From assembly GCA_900315425.1 (NCBI GenBank), contig OMZA01000012.1:1-51115 (forward strand): a DNA stretch of 51,115 bases, read 5' to 3'. Both the position numbers and the translations under genes were made by a program. This DNA comes from an uncultured Eubacteriales bacterium. Its GTDB lineage: Bacteria > Bacillota > Clostridia > Lachnospirales > Lachnospiraceae. Shown here piece by piece: positions 35,740 to 43,781 of this stretch; the first letter of the stretch is position 1, and the number at the start of each line of letters is the position of its first letter. The notes below the pieces were generated by a model. That model searched no databases. It had not been told where the DNA came from and was given only the letters and a program-made list of their open reading frames with translations.

Positions 35740-37017
35740 ATGTTAGTTATAAAAAATGGACGAGTTATAGATCCGGTTAACAATGTAGATGAAGTCATGG
35801 ACGTGGTTGTTGACGGGGATGAGATTGTTAAAACAGGTAAGAATCTAGGCGTAGATGAATTAGGAAGTGATGTGCGGGTAATTGACGCCACAGGATTTGT
35901 GGTATCCCCAGGGCTGGTGGATAGCCATGTTCATTTTAGAGATCCGGGATTCACATACAAAGAGGATATATATTCAGGGGCCAAGGCTGCGGCTAAAGGC
36001 GGAGTTACCACGGTAATTCTTATGGCCAATACAAAACCTCCTGTGGATAATCCGGAGACTTTAAAGTATGTACTAGACAAAGGGGCAGAGACGGACATTA
36101 ATATTCTTACCACTGTAAATGTCACTAAGGGCATGAGAGGTAAGGAAATAGTGGATATGGAGGATTTGGCAAGTAAAGGAGCAGCAGGTTTTACTGATGA
36201 TGGTATTCCTATTATGGACGAAGCAGTTTTATTAGAGGCCATGAAGAGAGCGAAGGCACTTAATCTTCCGGTAGCACTTCACGAGGAAGACCCATTATTT
36301 GTTAAACAGGCCGGAGTAAATATGGGCAAAGTGTCAGAAGAACTTGGATATGGCGGTGCTTCTCACACAGCAGAAGATATTATGGTGGCTAGAGATTGTG
36401 TTCTTGCCATGGAATCCGGAGCCAGAGTGTGTATGCAGCATCTAAGTTCCAAGGTTAGTGTTGAAATTCTTAGAACCTTCAAAAAACTTGGGGCAGATGT
36501 TCATGGAGAGGCTACCCCTCATCATTTTACTTTGACAGAAGATGCTGTTTTAGAATATGGAACTTATGCCAGAATGAATCCGCCTCTTAGAACACAGGAA
36601 GATAAAGAGGAAATTATAAAGGGTATAGTGGATGGAACTATTGATATGATTGTTACAGATCATGCCCCTCATTCTAAGGAGGAAAAGGATAGACCTATGG
36701 CCAATGCACCAAGTGGAATAACAGGTATAGAGACATCCCTTGCCTTGGGAATCAAGTCTTTGGTGCAGCCGGGACACATTTCCCTTATGAAGCTTATTGA
36801 ATTAATGAGTGCAAACCCTCTTAAATTCTATAACATTGAGCCGGAAAAGATTCAGGCCGGACAGAAGGCAGACCTGGTAATCTTTGGCGAAAATGAAGAG
36901 TGGGTTGTAACGGATTATGCTTCCAAGGCGGTAAATAGTCCGTTTACAGGATGGAAGCTACCTGGAAAGATTCACTACACCATTTGCAAGGGAAAGATTG
37001 TTTATGAAAATCGTTAG
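35740..37017 (+). CDS. pyrC: Dihydroorotase
   Basis: A 425-aa type I dihydroorotase that cyclises carbamoyl aspartate to dihydroorotate in pyrimidine synthesis. The metal motif is DSHVHFRDPGFTYKEDI (His63, His65), followed by MANTKPPVDNPE. The carboxylated-lysine position is replaced by the AGFTDDG segment seen in this class; further metal ligands are in VALHEEDP and CMQHLSS, and the catalytic Asp in VTDHAPHSKEEK. RBS AAGGAGG. Other pyr genes are not adjacent, and no PyrR-type attenuator was seen in the 79 bp upstream. It overlaps the next gene. Confidence 0.94.
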   Translation: MLVIKNGRVIDPVNNVDEVMDVVVDGDEIVKTGKNLGVDELGSDVRVIDATGFVVSPGLVDSHVHFRDPGFTYKEDIYSGAKAAAKGGVTTVILMANTKPPVDNPETLKYVLDKGAETDINILTTVNVTKGMRGKEIVDMEDLASKGAAGFTDDGIPIMDEAVLLEAMKRAKALNLPVALHEEDPLFVKQAGVNMGKVSEELGYGGASHTAEDIMVARDCVLAMESGARVCMQHLSSKVSVEILRTFKKLGADVHGEATPHHFTLTEDAVLEYGTYARMNPPLRTQEDKEEIIKGIVDGTIDMIVTDHAPHSKEEKDRPMANAPSGITGIETSLALGIKSLVQPGHISLMKLIELMSANPLKFYNIEPEKIQAGQKADLVIFGENEEWVVTDYASKAVNSPFTGWKLPGKIHYTICKGKIVYENR

Positions 37018-37837
37018 TATAGATAGATTAGAAGATGTAGAAGAACTACAGGTATATACTGACTTTAAAGAGAATCAGTTAATGCATATTAATGAGCCGG
37101 ATTTAGGCGTATTTATAGCGGAGAGCCCTAAGGTAATAACCAGGGCTCTTCGTGCCGGATATAAACCAATATCTATTCTCAAAGAAGTCGGGGTAAATGA
37201 TTCTGAGACCATGGAAGTATTGGAAAAGCTTAAGAATGAAGAGCTTATTGTATACGAAGCGCCGACTAAAGAAATCGCTAATCTTACGGGTTACAAACTT
37301 TTAAGGGGGATGGTTTGTGCAATGAAAAGAAAGGTGCTTCCTTCTTTAGAAGACATTTGCAAAGGAAAATCTAGAATAGTTGTATTAGAGGATGTCGTAA
37401 ATCCTTCAAATGTTGGGGCTATCATCAGGTCCGCAGCGGCTATGAAGGCTCAGGGAGTTGTTTTAACAGCAGCCTGTAGTGATCCCTTGTACAGAAGAGC
37501 CACTAGAGTAAGTATGGGAACGGTATTTCAGGTGCCTTGGACGGTTCTAGGCAAGAATCAGTGGCCTGATGCTATGGATAAGCTTAGGGAAATGGGTTAT
37601 AAAACAGCTTCCATGGCTTTAACTAATGATTCAGTATCCATAGACGATGACCGACTTATGCAGGAGGAAAAGTTGGCAATTATCATGGGTACAGAGGGGG
37701 AAGGATTAAAAGAAGAAACCATTTCTAAAAGTGATTATGTGGTAAAAATTCCTATGGCAGAAGGGGTAGATTCCTTAAATGTAGCGGCGGCCAGTGCAGT
37801 TGCCTTCTGGCAGTTGTGTAATTATAAAAAGAGTTAG
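37004..37837 (+). CDS. TrmH-family (SPOUT) RNA 2'-O-methyltransferase
   Basis: A 277-aa RNA methyltransferase. The N-terminal ~110 residues form an RNA-binding substrate domain. SPOUT motifs are LEDVVNPSNVGAIIRSAAAM (motif 1, with the catalytic-type Asn and Arg), IIMGTEGEGLKEE (motif 2) and IPMAEGVDSLNVAAASAVAF (motif 3). Target could be rRNA or tRNA; not determined. The start is ATG 37004 inside pyrC (14-bp overlap). This gene marks the end of the core-metabolism block; the accessory island begins after it. Confidence 0.9.
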   Translation: MKIVSIDRLEDVEELQVYTDFKENQLMHINEPDLGVFIAESPKVITRALRAGYKPISILKEVGVNDSETMEVLEKLKNEELIVYEAPTKEIANLTGYKLLRGMVCAMKRKVLPSLEDICKGKSRIVVLEDVVNPSNVGAIIRSAAAMKAQGVVLTAACSDPLYRRATRVSMGTVFQVPWTVLGKNQWPDAMDKLREMGYKTASMALTNDSVSIDDDRLMQEEKLAIIMGTEGEGLKEETISKSDYVVKIPMAEGVDSLNVAAASAVAFWQLCNYKKS

Positions 37838-37927
37838 GATGCTAAAAATAACCATAATGCTAAAAATAACCAGATAGAGATAATCTGGAAGTTCAGACTA
37901 GACCTCTATGTGGTTAAATGAAGTATA

Positions 37928-37977
37928 TTTAGGTAAATATCCGTAAAAAGGTATAGAACTACGGAGGATTACCTAAA
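37928..37977 (+). promoter_or_regulatory. Inverted repeat enclosing the RBS and start of the AbiEi gene
   Basis: TTTAGGTAA (37928-37936) pairs with TTACCTAAA (37969-37977); inside, CCGTA (37941-37945) pairs with TACGG (37960-37964). The RBS and the first base of the ATG lie in the 3' arm. It could be an autoregulatory operator or a hairpin that hides the RBS. Just upstream a 16-bp direct repeat ATGCTAAAAATAACCA occurs twice (about 37840 and 37858). Confidence 0.65.
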
Positions 37978-38519
37978 TGCTGATGACCTATAATGAATGT
38001 TTGACAAAATATAAAAATGACTATCAAATCCGAAGGGCATTAGATGCTGGCTTAATCATAAAGCTTGAGCCGGGAATATATTCGGATAAGAACTTTGAAT
38101 TTGAAACGTCTATAATATCAAAAAAATATCCTCATGCTGTATTTACGATGAGAAGCGCTTTTTATTATTTGGGATTAACTGATACGATTCCAGAAAAGTA
38201 TCATCTAGCAACTGATAAGGATTCATCCAAAATAACAGATAAACGTGTTGTTCAGTATTTTGATAATTATCAAAGTCTTGAACTTGGGATGATCAATTAT
38301 GAAGTAGATGGTGGAATGATAAGGATGTATGGTAATGAAAGAATGCTTTTGGAATTATTTAGAAATAAAAAACGTTTGCCATATGATTATTATAAGGAAA
38401 TATTACAAAACTTTAGAAAAAGAATTGATAAGATGGATATAGCTTTTATTCAGGATATGGCATCTGAATTACCTAAAAGTGATATTATATTAGAGGCATT
38501 TGAAACAGAGGTTTTATAA
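37977..38519 (+). CDS. AbiEi-like antitoxin of a type IV toxin-antitoxin system
   Basis: A 180-aa protein resembling AbiEi antitoxins. The N-terminus is a winged-helix-like DNA-binding region (YNECLTKYKNDYQIRRALDA, then GLIIKLEPGIYSD). The C-terminal part includes PHAVFTMRSAFYYLGLTDTI and the downstream YEVDGGMIRMYGNERMLLEL, typical for the family. AbiEi represses its own operon and counteracts the nucleotidyltransferase toxin AbiEii. RBS ACGGAGG. The gene itself looks intact; the toxin gene behind it is broken. Confidence 0.85.
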   Translation: MLMTYNECLTKYKNDYQIRRALDAGLIIKLEPGIYSDKNFEFETSIISKKYPHAVFTMRSAFYYLGLTDTIPEKYHLATDKDSSKITDKRVVQYFDNYQSLELGMINYEVDGGMIRMYGNERMLLELFRNKKRLPYDYYKEILQNFRKRIDKMDIAFIQDMASELPKSDIILEAFETEVL

Positions 38520-39103
38520 TGGGAATTATTGCAGATATGATGAGGGCAAATGATGAATCTGGATATACAGGTGCGAATCTTACTGCAAAGGTATGCCAGG
38601 ATATTGTACTTAAAGCTATTGCAGAAAGCAACTTGAATAGGAATGTAACAATTAGCTGAATGTTATAGAAGGAGTTACATTTGCAAGAGTCGGTGAAATA
38701 ACTGAGTTAAGCCAACAGGATCATCGAAGAGTTTTGCTTTGATATAGCATATGACGAAGAAGGAGTTAGTCTTTTGATTAATTCGAAAGAACAGATGTTT
38801 TCTGAAAAATTAAGATCTCTTCTTAAGTTCGGTGCAGCCTCTACAAGATTTAAGGATATATTTGATATATATTACCTTAAGGACAAAGTTTCAAAAGACA
38901 AATTGAGAAAATGCTTTGAAGAATATATATTAAATGATCCTGGTATGAGAGAACAAAGCATGGATGATATTATAAGGCGTCTTGAATCAACCTTTAAAAG
39001 TGAAAGATATAAGAGTAGGCTTGCAAGCTCGGATAAAAACTGGATAGGTATAGATGCTAAGCAAGATAAGGAAGCAAGGAAAAATGATGTGGTAAGTGCA
39101 TAA
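38520..39103 (+). pseudogene. Remnant of AbiEii nucleotidyltransferase toxin gene
   Basis: Immediately after the antitoxin an ORF starts (MGIIADMMRANDESGYTGAN) but stops at about 38658. The catalytic nucleotidyltransferase centre is missing. From about 38734 the frame encodes the C-terminal half of an AbiEii toxin: FCFDIAYDEEGVSLLINSKE, then FSEKLRSLLKFGAASTRFKD with IFDIYYL, a conserved block of PF08843. Several stops and frame changes separate the two parts. The gene should be about 900 bp; a third is deleted. No active toxin can be made. Confidence 0.85.
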
Positions 39104-39137
39104 TTACATAGATTAAGGACATCAGAAAAGGCGTTAT

Positions 39138-39182
39138 GTGTATTTTATTGATATTCATTACGCCTCTTTTTATTTTATATGG
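39138..39182 (+). terminator. Weak terminator-like hairpin after the AbiE remnant
   Basis: AGGCGT / ACGCCT arms separated by an A/T-rich loop of about 25 nt, then CTTTTTATTTT. The long loop makes it doubtful. The stretch 39183-39308 holds no gene; TTGTACATT...TTTTGTACATTA around 39270-39304 is a GTAC-type inverted repeat. Confidence 0.4.
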
Positions 39183-39308
39183 ATTTGCTATGAAAAGAAA
39201 AGCACTATATTAACAACCAATATCAGGAAAGTCATACAGGTTAAAAGACCACTTAAAACAAACAGACTAATTGTACATTTTTATATAATTTTTTTTGTAC
39301 ATTAGATC

Positions 39309-39554
39309 TTGACATTTTATACATCCCTTAAGAATTATTTCAGGGGTGTATACGGCAAAGGTTACCGGGAATTCATCAATGAATTACGAATGGAAAGAGC
39401 CGCAGAGCTTCTCTTGGAAAATAAATACAAGGTCTCAGAAATCAGCGAAATGGTGGGGTTCGCAACCCAATCTCGCTTCGCCAAAGCCTTCAAAAACTAC
39501 TGGGACAAATCTCCACTGGAGTATAAGAGAAGCTGTGGGGAAGGGATGAAATAA
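39309..39554 (+). pseudogene. AraC-family regulator fragment (C-terminal HTH only)
   Basis: About 81 codons matching only the DNA-binding end of AraC/XylS proteins: LRMERAAELLLENKYKVSEI, then MVGFATQSRFAKAFKNYW and SPLEYKR. The sensor domain and most of the first HTH are missing, and the frame begins in non-coding A/T-rich DNA. The likely start is a TTG without an RBS. A full AraC regulator is about 280 aa, so this is a relic. Codon use is more GC-rich than its neighbours. Confidence 0.8.
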
Positions 39555-39640
39555 TTGACTTTTGGTTCCTATAAGGGTAGATAATATATTATCTAAAAAT
39601 CGGTAAATGTATTGAAAAAAGATAATATATTATCTATAAT
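39555..39640 (+). promoter_or_regulatory. hipBA promoter with two identical palindromic operators
   Basis: The 16-bp perfect palindrome AGATAATATATTATCT occurs at 39579-39594 and 39620-39635, 41 bp apart centre to centre (about four helical turns). A strong promoter, TTGAAA (39612-39617), 17 bp, TATAAT (39635-39640), has the second palindrome between its boxes. A second possible promoter is TTGACT (39555-39560), 17 bp, TAGATA (39578-39583), overlapping the first palindrome. This fits autorepression by HipB. Confidence 0.88.
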
Positions 39641-39673
39641 TATGTATAGGTATAGTGGTTTTAGGAGGACCAG

Positions 39674-39955
39674 ATGATGAGAAAATATACTTGGGAGACG
39701 CCAGAAGAAATCAATTTAATAGTAGCAAATAATGTTAAAAATATAAGAAAGCGCAGAGGGATTTCACAACAGAAATTAAGTGAATTAACAGGGGTGAGCT
39801 ATGGCTCAATTAAACGTTTTGAAACGACTGGTAATATTAGTCTTTTATCATTAACGAAAATTGCGGTTGAACTTGATGCGGCCGATGAGATTAAATCGTT
39901 GTTTACTTCAGTTGGTTATCAATCTATCGAGGAGGTAATTAATGAGCAAAGCTAA
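39674..39955 (+). CDS. hipB: HipB-like antitoxin, XRE-family HTH
   Basis: A 93-aa Cro/C1-type DNA-binding protein: NVKNIRKRRGISQQKLSELT and GVSYGSIKRFETTGNISLLS form the helix-turn-helix. It acts as the antitoxin and autorepressor in HipBA-type modules. RBS TTAGGAGG. Its end overlaps hipA by 14 bp, a standard arrangement that couples translation. The paired palindromes upstream are its probable binding sites. Confidence 0.88.
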   Translation: MMRKYTWETPEEINLIVANNVKNIRKRRGISQQKLSELTGVSYGSIKRFETTGNISLLSLTKIAVELDAADEIKSLFTSVGYQSIEEVINEQS

Positions 39956-41078
39956 TCTGATACCTGGTCTAAAATCATTAAAGGTAAAATATAATGGCAG
40001 ATATGTGGGAACATTAGCAATGATGAAAAATGGAATGGTTGCTTTCTCTTATGATGATGGATGGCTTGAAGAAGGATTTTCCATTAGCCCATTTTCATTG
40101 CCTTTGGAAAAGAAAGTGTTTGTTCCATCTAAAACGTATTTTGGAGGATTATTTGGTGTTTTTGCAGATAGTCTTCCTGATGCTTGGGGAAGATTATTAT
40201 TAGATAGGGTACTTATAGAAAAAAATATGAATAGAGATGTAACCATACTGGATAGACTTGCTATGGTTGGTCAATCGGGAATGGGAGCGTTAGAATACGA
40301 ACCGGATTATGAAGTGGCAGGTACAGATACGATATTAGATTTGGATTATATTGCCGGAGAATGTAGTAAAATATTAAAAACAGAATATTCTAAAGATTTG
40401 GATAGTATATTCAAAATGGCTGGGAGCAGTGGAGGCGCAAGACCAAAAATATTTACGACAATTGATGACAAAGATTGGATTATAAAGTTTGCATCTCAAT
40501 TTGATACAAATGATATAGGAATTCACGAATATAACTATTCTTTGTGTGCAAAAAGATGTGGAATAGAAATGACAGAGACACGTCTTTTTCAATCAAATAC
40601 TTGTAATGGTTATTTTGGAACGGTAAGATTTGATAGAGATAAGGAAAATAGGAATATCCATATTGTTACAGTAGCAGGTTTGTTAGAAGCAGATTTTAGG
40701 ACGCCTTGTTTAGATTACAATGATTTGTTTAAACTCACGAGAATTCTTACAAGGGAAAACAAAAATGATGTCGAAAATATGTTTAGAAGGATGTGTTTCA
40801 ATGTCTTTGCACATAATCGAGATGACCATGCGAAAAACTTTAGTTTTATGTATGATGGAAATTCAGATAAATGGAAATTAAGTCCCGCATATGATTTGAC
40901 ATATAGTAATACTTATTGGGGAGAACATACCACATCAGTTGATGGAAACGGCAAAAATCCTGGAACCAAAGAATTGCTAAGCGTTGGAATGAAAGCAGGA
41001 TTAAGAAAAGTTAAATGCGAGAGTATCATTGGAGAAATAAGAGAAAAAATTGAAGAGGATTTGGGTGAGTACATTTAA
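39942..41078 (+). CDS. hipA: HipA-like serine/threonine kinase toxin
   Basis: A 378-aa kinase of the HipA family. The N-terminal couple-type domain has FGGLFGVFADSLPDAWGRLL. The P-loop with the autophosphorylation serine is MAGSSGGARPKIF. The catalytic loop is NVFAHNRDDHAKNFSFMYDG and the metal-binding motif LSPAYDLTYS. Characterised HipA kinases phosphorylate aminoacyl-tRNA synthetases, notably GltX, and induce dormancy; the target here is unknown. All catalytic residues are present, so the module looks active. The frame beyond its TAA stays open for another ~67 codons. Confidence 0.92.
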   Translation: MSKANLIPGLKSLKVKYNGRYVGTLAMMKNGMVAFSYDDGWLEEGFSISPFSLPLEKKVFVPSKTYFGGLFGVFADSLPDAWGRLLLDRVLIEKNMNRDVTILDRLAMVGQSGMGALEYEPDYEVAGTDTILDLDYIAGECSKILKTEYSKDLDSIFKMAGSSGGARPKIFTTIDDKDWIIKFASQFDTNDIGIHEYNYSLCAKRCGIEMTETRLFQSNTCNGYFGTVRFDRDKENRNIHIVTVAGLLEADFRTPCLDYNDLFKLTRILTRENKNDVENMFRRMCFNVFAHNRDDHAKNFSFMYDGNSDKWKLSPAYDLTYSNTYWGEHTTSVDGNGKNPGTKELLSVGMKAGLRKVKCESIIGEIREKIEEDLGEYI

Positions 41079-41168
41079 AAAAGGTGTCACACGCTTGACA
41101 CGAGCGAGAAACTAATATACATATTACTTGATTATACCAATATTACACCCAAGTATGGAGAATTAGAT

Positions 41169-41282
41169 ATGCCCTATATTAGGTGTAAAAAGATTCCAGA
41201 GATTGATTATTTAGCTTCATATAGTCAACCATCAACATATTTTAAGACAGAATATAATAAATACAGAAAGGGGAAAAAATAA
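41169..41282 (+). CDS. Small ORF of 37 codons, unknown
   Basis: Begins MPYIRCKKIPEIDYLASYSQ and ends YNKYRKGKK, with GGAGAATTAG upstream as a possible RBS. The same frame is open without stops from the hipA stop (41079), so this may be the tail of a longer lost gene. Its stop overlaps the next start (TAATG), hinting at coupling. Confidence 0.35.
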   Translation: MPYIRCKKIPEIDYLASYSQPSTYFKTEYNKYRKGKK

Positions 41283-41824
41283 TGTCAAAAGTATGTATCG
41301 GCGATAAAAATAGCTTCGCAATAGAATATGATTTTATAGATGATGAGCGATATACAGAGCTTGCTATGTATGTTAATAACAAGAATATTCTGGAATTTGA
41401 TAGGGATGGTGAAAACTGTACTACATGCTGGAATCTAGATGAAATTGCAGAATGGTTGAGGAAATTTATTGATAATATGAATAATGATCCTTATCCTGTC
41501 GAAGCAGAGGGACGGTATGCTTCTGAAAAAGATGATAATGCTAGAGAGTTCGATTCAGATGATGATGATGAGTTTGATAGATATTATGATACTCTTGATG
41601 AATGGTGTTTAAGACATAGATGGCATCCAGCTTCATCAGGTGGAATCTTAGCAGATGTATATTTCCAGGCTGTAGATGATATAGTAGAAATATCATGGAA
41701 TAATCGTGATATGGAAGAGTATATCACATATAAATATGATTTTGGTGGAGACACAGTTGATAAACATGTGTTCTATGAAGTTGTAGACTCATTTTTAAAA
41801 GAATATGCGAAGCATTGGTTTTAG
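41282..41824 (+). CDS. Acidic hypothetical protein
   Basis: A 180-aa cytoplasmic protein I do not recognise. It is strongly acidic, with a run of Asp/Glu around residues 78-98 (SEKDDNAREFDSDDDDEFDR), and contains aromatic-rich segments (EWCLRHRWHPASSGGILADV). It has no signal peptide or membrane helix. RBS AAAGGGG at good spacing. Size, acidity and island location resemble immunity or antitoxin-like proteins, but no specific toxin lies next to it, so I leave the function open. Confidence 0.65.
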   Translation: MSKVCIGDKNSFAIEYDFIDDERYTELAMYVNNKNILEFDRDGENCTTCWNLDEIAEWLRKFIDNMNNDPYPVEAEGRYASEKDDNAREFDSDDDDEFDRYYDTLDEWCLRHRWHPASSGGILADVYFQAVDDIVEISWNNRDMEEYITYKYDFGGDTVDKHVFYEVVDSFLKEYAKHWF

Positions 41825-41856
41825 TTTATTGACATTCATAGATTTATAATGTTCTT

Positions 41857-41960
41857 TAGATGAAGGAACGAAAACATTTTTGTTTTCAGCGGAAGCGATG
41901 CCTGCATCAATTCCGTTCTTTTGAAATGGAACAGCCTGAAATATGGCTGTTCTTTTCTTT
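41857..41960 (+). ncRNA. Candidate small structured RNA with intrinsic terminator
   Basis: A gene-free stretch (41825-42025) has a TATAAT box at 41845-41850. It is followed by GAAAACA/TGTTTTC (41870-41876 / 41881-41887) enclosed by GAACG/CGTTC (41866-41870 / 41914-41918), then GAACAGCC/GGCTGTTC (41929-41936 / 41945-41952) with TTTTCTTTT. The predicted transcript is about 100 nt. No known RNA family was recognised, and the -35 region is weak. Confidence 0.4.
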
Positions 41961-42025
41961 TATGGCGAAGGGATATGTGGTATATTATGAGAAGCATATG
42001 AAAAAACGAGCGAGGTAATCGTTTT

Positions 42026-42139
42026 ATGGGGAATAGTGCGGAGATTGATATGGATATGCTTAGAGATTACAGAGAACATGAAGTTATGGGTGAGTATTAT
42101 CGCCCTCCGGAGAAATATGGGATCCTGATTAAAGTCTGA
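42026..42139 (+). CDS. Small ORF of 37 codons, unknown
   Basis: MGNSAEIDMDMLRDYREHEV, then MGEYYRPPEKYGILIKV. A purine-rich GAGCGAGG lies about 10 nt before the ATG. The peptide is acidic and starts 31 bp before the next gene. It could be a small regulatory peptide, or the N-terminal remnant of a larger gene. Confidence 0.35.
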   Translation: MGNSAEIDMDMLRDYREHEVMGEYYRPPEKYGILIKV

Positions 42140-42170
42140 ATGATCGGATTCCTGTGGGAGAGTATTATAG

Positions 42171-42803
42171 ATGGAAGACATTTATTACATAATCGGAACT
42201 GCATATGCAGGAAAGTCCACTATGGTGAAGCTTCTTGCTGAAAAATATGACGGTATCGCCTGTGGGGAAAACTACCATGACAAGCTGGTGGATGAAAGGC
42301 TTGATAAGGATAAATTTCCTTGCCTATGCTATACAAGAGATCTTCAGGACTGGCGTGAGTTTATCCGGAGGACACCGGAAGAATACGCTTCTTGGATAGA
42401 GGGAGTGACCAAGGAATGTGAGATTTTGGAGCTTCAGATTCTGGAAGAGCTAAAGAAGCAGGGACGCAGGATATTTGTGGATACTAATATATCAATAGAA
42501 ACGCTTAAGAAGATATCCGATATCGATCATGTTCTTGTGATGCTGTCAGATCAGATGATTTCTGTAAATAGGTTTTTTGAGCGACCGGACAGAGAAAAGC
42601 AATTCCTTTATCAGCTTCTGATGCAAGAACCGGATCCAGATGCGGCTATGGCTAATTTCAGGGAGATGCTGATGCGGGTCAATTCCAAAGAAGTATATGA
42701 TAAATTCCTTTATTCCGGCTTCAGGGTATTGTTGCGTGATGATAGTAGAACTGTGGAGGAAACATTGAAAATAGCGGAAGAAATGTTGAGGATAAAAATA
42801 TGA
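42171..42803 (+). CDS. P-loop nucleoside/small-molecule kinase-like protein
   Basis: A 210-aa AAA/kinase-like P-loop NTPase. Walker A is IIGTAYAGKSTMVKLL (residues ~7-22), and FVDTNISIETLKK gives the Walker B-type strand. The remainder is helical, with an Arg-rich lid-like region (NRFFERPDREKQFLYQLLMQ). It resembles shikimate kinase/AAA-18-type proteins with unknown substrate. It overlaps the downstream GNAT gene by 4 bp (ATGA), so the two are co-translated. Confidence 0.7.
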   Translation: MEDIYYIIGTAYAGKSTMVKLLAEKYDGIACGENYHDKLVDERLDKDKFPCLCYTRDLQDWREFIRRTPEEYASWIEGVTKECEILELQILEELKKQGRRIFVDTNISIETLKKISDIDHVLVMLSDQMISVNRFFERPDREKQFLYQLLMQEPDPDAAMANFREMLMRVNSKEVYDKFLYSGFRVLLRDDSRTVEETLKIAEEMLRIKI

Positions 42804-43315
42804 GTATATTGTTGGAAACAGATAGATTGATAATAACGGAAATGACAATGGACATGGCGATGGATGTTCACAAGAATTCACTGGATGAAGACATAAGAAG
42901 ATTTGTTCCGGATGAAGTTTTCGAGACTTTGGAGGATGCAAAAGAAACGCTTGAATTTCTGATATCGCAGTATGGAACTACAGAAGGTCCTTTGGTCTAT
43001 GCCTTGATCACTAAAGATGAGGACAAAAACATTGGTTATGTCCAGTTGGTTCCTATTGGAGAAGGTAAATGGGAAATTGGATATCATGTGTCAAAAGTAT
43101 TCACAGGTAAGGGGTATGCGACGGAAGCAGTGAAGGCTTTTCTTCCTGTAATGGCCGAGAGGGTAGGTGTTTCTGAAGTGTATGGTGTTCGTCTTTTGGA
43201 GAATATAGCATCCGGACGTGTTTTGGAGAAGTGTGGTTTTGAAACCTTCTTTTCTGGAGAGGGCGCATATCACGATGGGTTTTATGAAATCAGTAAGAGT
43301 GTTTGGAAGATGTGA
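42800..43315 (+). CDS. GNAT family N-acetyltransferase
   Basis: A 171-aa acetyltransferase of the RimJ/RimL-like group: LLETDRLIITEMT at the N-terminus, WEIGYHVSKVFTGKGYATEA containing the acetyl-CoA pyrophosphate loop, and NIASGRVLEKCGF near the C-terminus. The substrate may be a protein N-terminus or a small molecule. It overlaps the kinase gene by 4 bp. Directly behind it begins an adenosine deaminase fragment. Confidence 0.9.
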   Translation: MSILLETDRLIITEMTMDMAMDVHKNSLDEDIRRFVPDEVFETLEDAKETLEFLISQYGTTEGPLVYALITKDEDKNIGYVQLVPIGEGKWEIGYHVSKVFTGKGYATEAVKAFLPVMAERVGVSEVYGVRLLENIASGRVLEKCGFETFFSGEGAYHDGFYEISKSVWKM

Positions 43316-43707
43316 ATGTCGTATTGATGGAATTTGTAGATGCGTTTGAAACCGCTCATCAAGAAATTGCACCTGATATTGAACTAAGACTTCAGATAGG
43401 AATGTCACGACATTGTGATATAGCATATTTGGAAAACTGTCTGTCACATTTTTGGGAATGTAAAGCATTTTACTCGATAGATCTGTACGGTGATGAGCTG
43501 GCACAACCGATAGAGAATTTCAAAGCAATCTATCGAAGAGTAAAGTCTGAAGGGCTTAGACTGAAAGCTCATGTCGGCGAGTGGGGAAAAGCGGAAGATG
43601 TGCATCGTGTTGTAGAGTGCCTTGAACTAGACGAGGTACAGCATGGGATCTCAGCAGCAGAAGATCCTTCCGTGATTCGTTTCCTGAATGTCCGAAAAAA
43701 CTTTTAG
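43316..43707 (+). pseudogene. Adenosine deaminase-like fragment
   Basis: About 130 codons corresponding to the middle of an adenosine/AMP deaminase: FYSIDLYGDE, then FKAIYRRVKSEGLRLKAHVG (HxGE catalytic block continuing EWG) and DEVQHGISAAEDPSVIRFL. Both the N-terminal HxH metal motif and the C-terminal metal Asp region are absent. The fragment starts at the GNAT stop and ends at a stop shortly after the HG motif. An overlapping 35-codon frame (43688-43795) encodes ADEAHHTEEDWVEDVLEELD. Confidence 0.8.
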
Positions 43708-43781
43708 ACTTATGTTGACATACGCTGATGAAGCCCATCATACCGAAGAAGATTGGGTTGAAGATGTGTTGGAGGAATTGG

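Noticed and set aside
39346-39549. 67-aa plus-strand frame overlapping the AraC fragment
   Set aside because: Out-of-frame shadow of the AraC HTH coding region, low-complexity translation.
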